From assembly GCA_019925095.2 (NCBI GenBank), contig CM034409.1, positions 2,731,001 through 2,795,000 of the forward strand: a stretch of DNA of 64,000 bases, written 5' to 3'. A model generated the notes under the pieces. The model did no database searches and was not told the DNA's origin. It worked only from the letters and a program-made list of their open reading frames with translations. Below, in pieces: positions 63,025-64,000 of this stretch (within the stretch, counting starts at the first letter, position 1; every line of letters starts with the position of its first letter). Origin of the DNA: Dendrolimus kikuchii. Lineage: Eukaryota; Arthropoda; Insecta; Lepidoptera; Lasiocampidae. The position numbers and the translations under genes are program-made.

Positions 63025-63410
63025 GTATATATAAATCTGCGGAGTGACGCTCGCGGACCGCGTTCGTAATACCGAAGTAAGAAAGAGAGTTGGTCTGAAA
63101 GAGAGTGTCGGGGTAAGGAAAGGAATGCTCCGGTGGTTCGGGCATGTGGAAAGAATGACTAAACAGATATACGATGCAAAAGTGGATGGATGCAAAAGTC
63201 GTGGAAGGCCACGACACACCTTCCATGATCAAATTGATCGTGTACTAGCAGAAGGTGATGTCAGGAGCCTTAAGAACAGACGAGCGTGCATGACAAGAGT
63301 TATGAATGTCAAAGAAGCAAGTGACGTGTGTAAGAATAAGCCTAAATGGCGCTCTGTTGTTCGTGCCTACCCCGCAAGAGAACTGGTGTGAAGTTATGTA
63401 TGTATATATA
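63025..63410 (+). mobile_element. R family copy with 9-bp AT-rich target duplication
   Basis: GTATATATA at 63025-63033 and 63402-63410. The frame VTLADRVRNTEVRKRVGLKE to PARELV is open, but it lacks two codons in SVGVRKG and the MHDER stretch found in other copies. Confidence 0.8.
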
Positions 63411-63467
63411 CATACATAGTACATACACATTAGGTAGAAATAGGGAAACATGATCGGGAATAAATAT

Positions 63468-64000
63468 TGTTACGAGTAAGCGGGACTCAAATTAAAATGC
63501 CGTCAGAATTATTATAGAGTTTATTAGAACTATACAAACACATATAACACAGGTACAAATATAACCGAATACAAGAAATCCAAACGTAATGCAGAAGGTC
63601 GTAATTCAATAATACGCGCAAAGTCCGTCACTATTAGATTCCCGAATGTACACACGTCACGGCCGTATCGTAGTTGTAGCTCAACTGACCCCTCTCTCAG
63701 TCGGGTCGTCGTTTTATACTTCACAACTGCAAATGTGCCCGCCCGGCGACGTCGACACGATTTCCTAGAATGAGCTAGTAATTGTAATCCGCACACCTGG
63801 TTAATGATGCAGCCGCAAGCGGCCGTAAACGAGTACAATGGAACAATCGGCTGTTCTCCACTACAACTAGAAACGTATGCCAATAAATAAGTGAACAAAA
63901 GAAGACGATCATAAAAGGATTACAATTAGTTCAAATGTCGACACCTAATAAAATGTGTTTTTACAGATGGAATTTGTCTTTGTCGGGACCTAAGTTGTAA
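63468..64000 (-). mobile_element. LTR reaching the window edge
   Basis: TGTTACGAGTAAGCGGGACT at the left is the inverse of the LTR end. GTCTTTGTCGGGACCTAAGT at 63979 is the inverse of its start, so the LTR should end within a few bases past the window. Whether it is solo or part of a full element cannot be seen. Confidence 0.8.

Overview
This window looks like AT-rich nuclear DNA from a moth or butterfly (Lepidoptera). The evidence is the repeat content: Helitrons that begin near TCTATACTAATATTATAA and end in CTAG, an RTE-type LINE with a (TATG)n tail, a poly(A) SINE-like family ending in CTGCAATAAA(A)n, and MITEs built on ACCGACTTCAAAA. No bacterial genes, operons, rRNA or intact tRNA genes were seen. 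Most of the 64 kb is transposon debris, often nested.

Only one convincing protein-coding gene is present: an uninterrupted 624-codon reading frame at 49092-50966 (+). It encodes a CABIT-domain protein of the GAREM type, probably the insect gene serrano. It lies in one large exon (about 49077-50973) with a clear 3' splice site just before it and a 5' splice site 7 nt after its stop codon. A CpG-rich TATA promoter with a spliced leader-like exon near 29.7-29.84 kb and a 172-bp exon-like segment at 62393-62564 could be further, non-coding exons of the same gene. If so, the window is one gene of more than 33 kb whose introns are filled with mobile DNA. That linkage is inference.

Layout. 0-7 kb: RTE and SINE debris, Helitrons, a 43/86-bp tandem array, two fold-back elements. 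7-17 kb: RTE reverse-transcriptase relic, (TA)n, MITEs, a stack of nested Helitrons at 12.1-13.4 kb. 17-29 kb: degraded LINE coding pieces, a solo LTR, Helitron-in-Helitron insertion at 27 kb, a Jockey-like LINE end. 29-36 kb: candidate promoter, clustered SINE-like copies, a large element with a 164-bp internal tandem repeat, a hAT MITE with perfect 8-bp target duplication. 36-49 kb: a fold-back MITE, a hairpin RTE copy, solo LTRs, two copies of an element whose centre is flipped relative to each other. 49-51 kb: the gene. 51-64 kb: more Helitrons, a pogo-like DNA transposon carrying a nested RTE, a 132-bp tandem array, the candidate downstream exon and an LTR reaching the window edge.

Family names used below are my own labels: R (RTE LINE fragments), P (poly(A) SINE-like), Q (ACCGACTTC fold-back), M and Lep1-like (Helitrons), T, F, E, I, N, W (unclassified repeats), L (LINE tail with AATAAAG). 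Fine boundaries of old repeats are approximate; target-site duplications are stated where they are visible.
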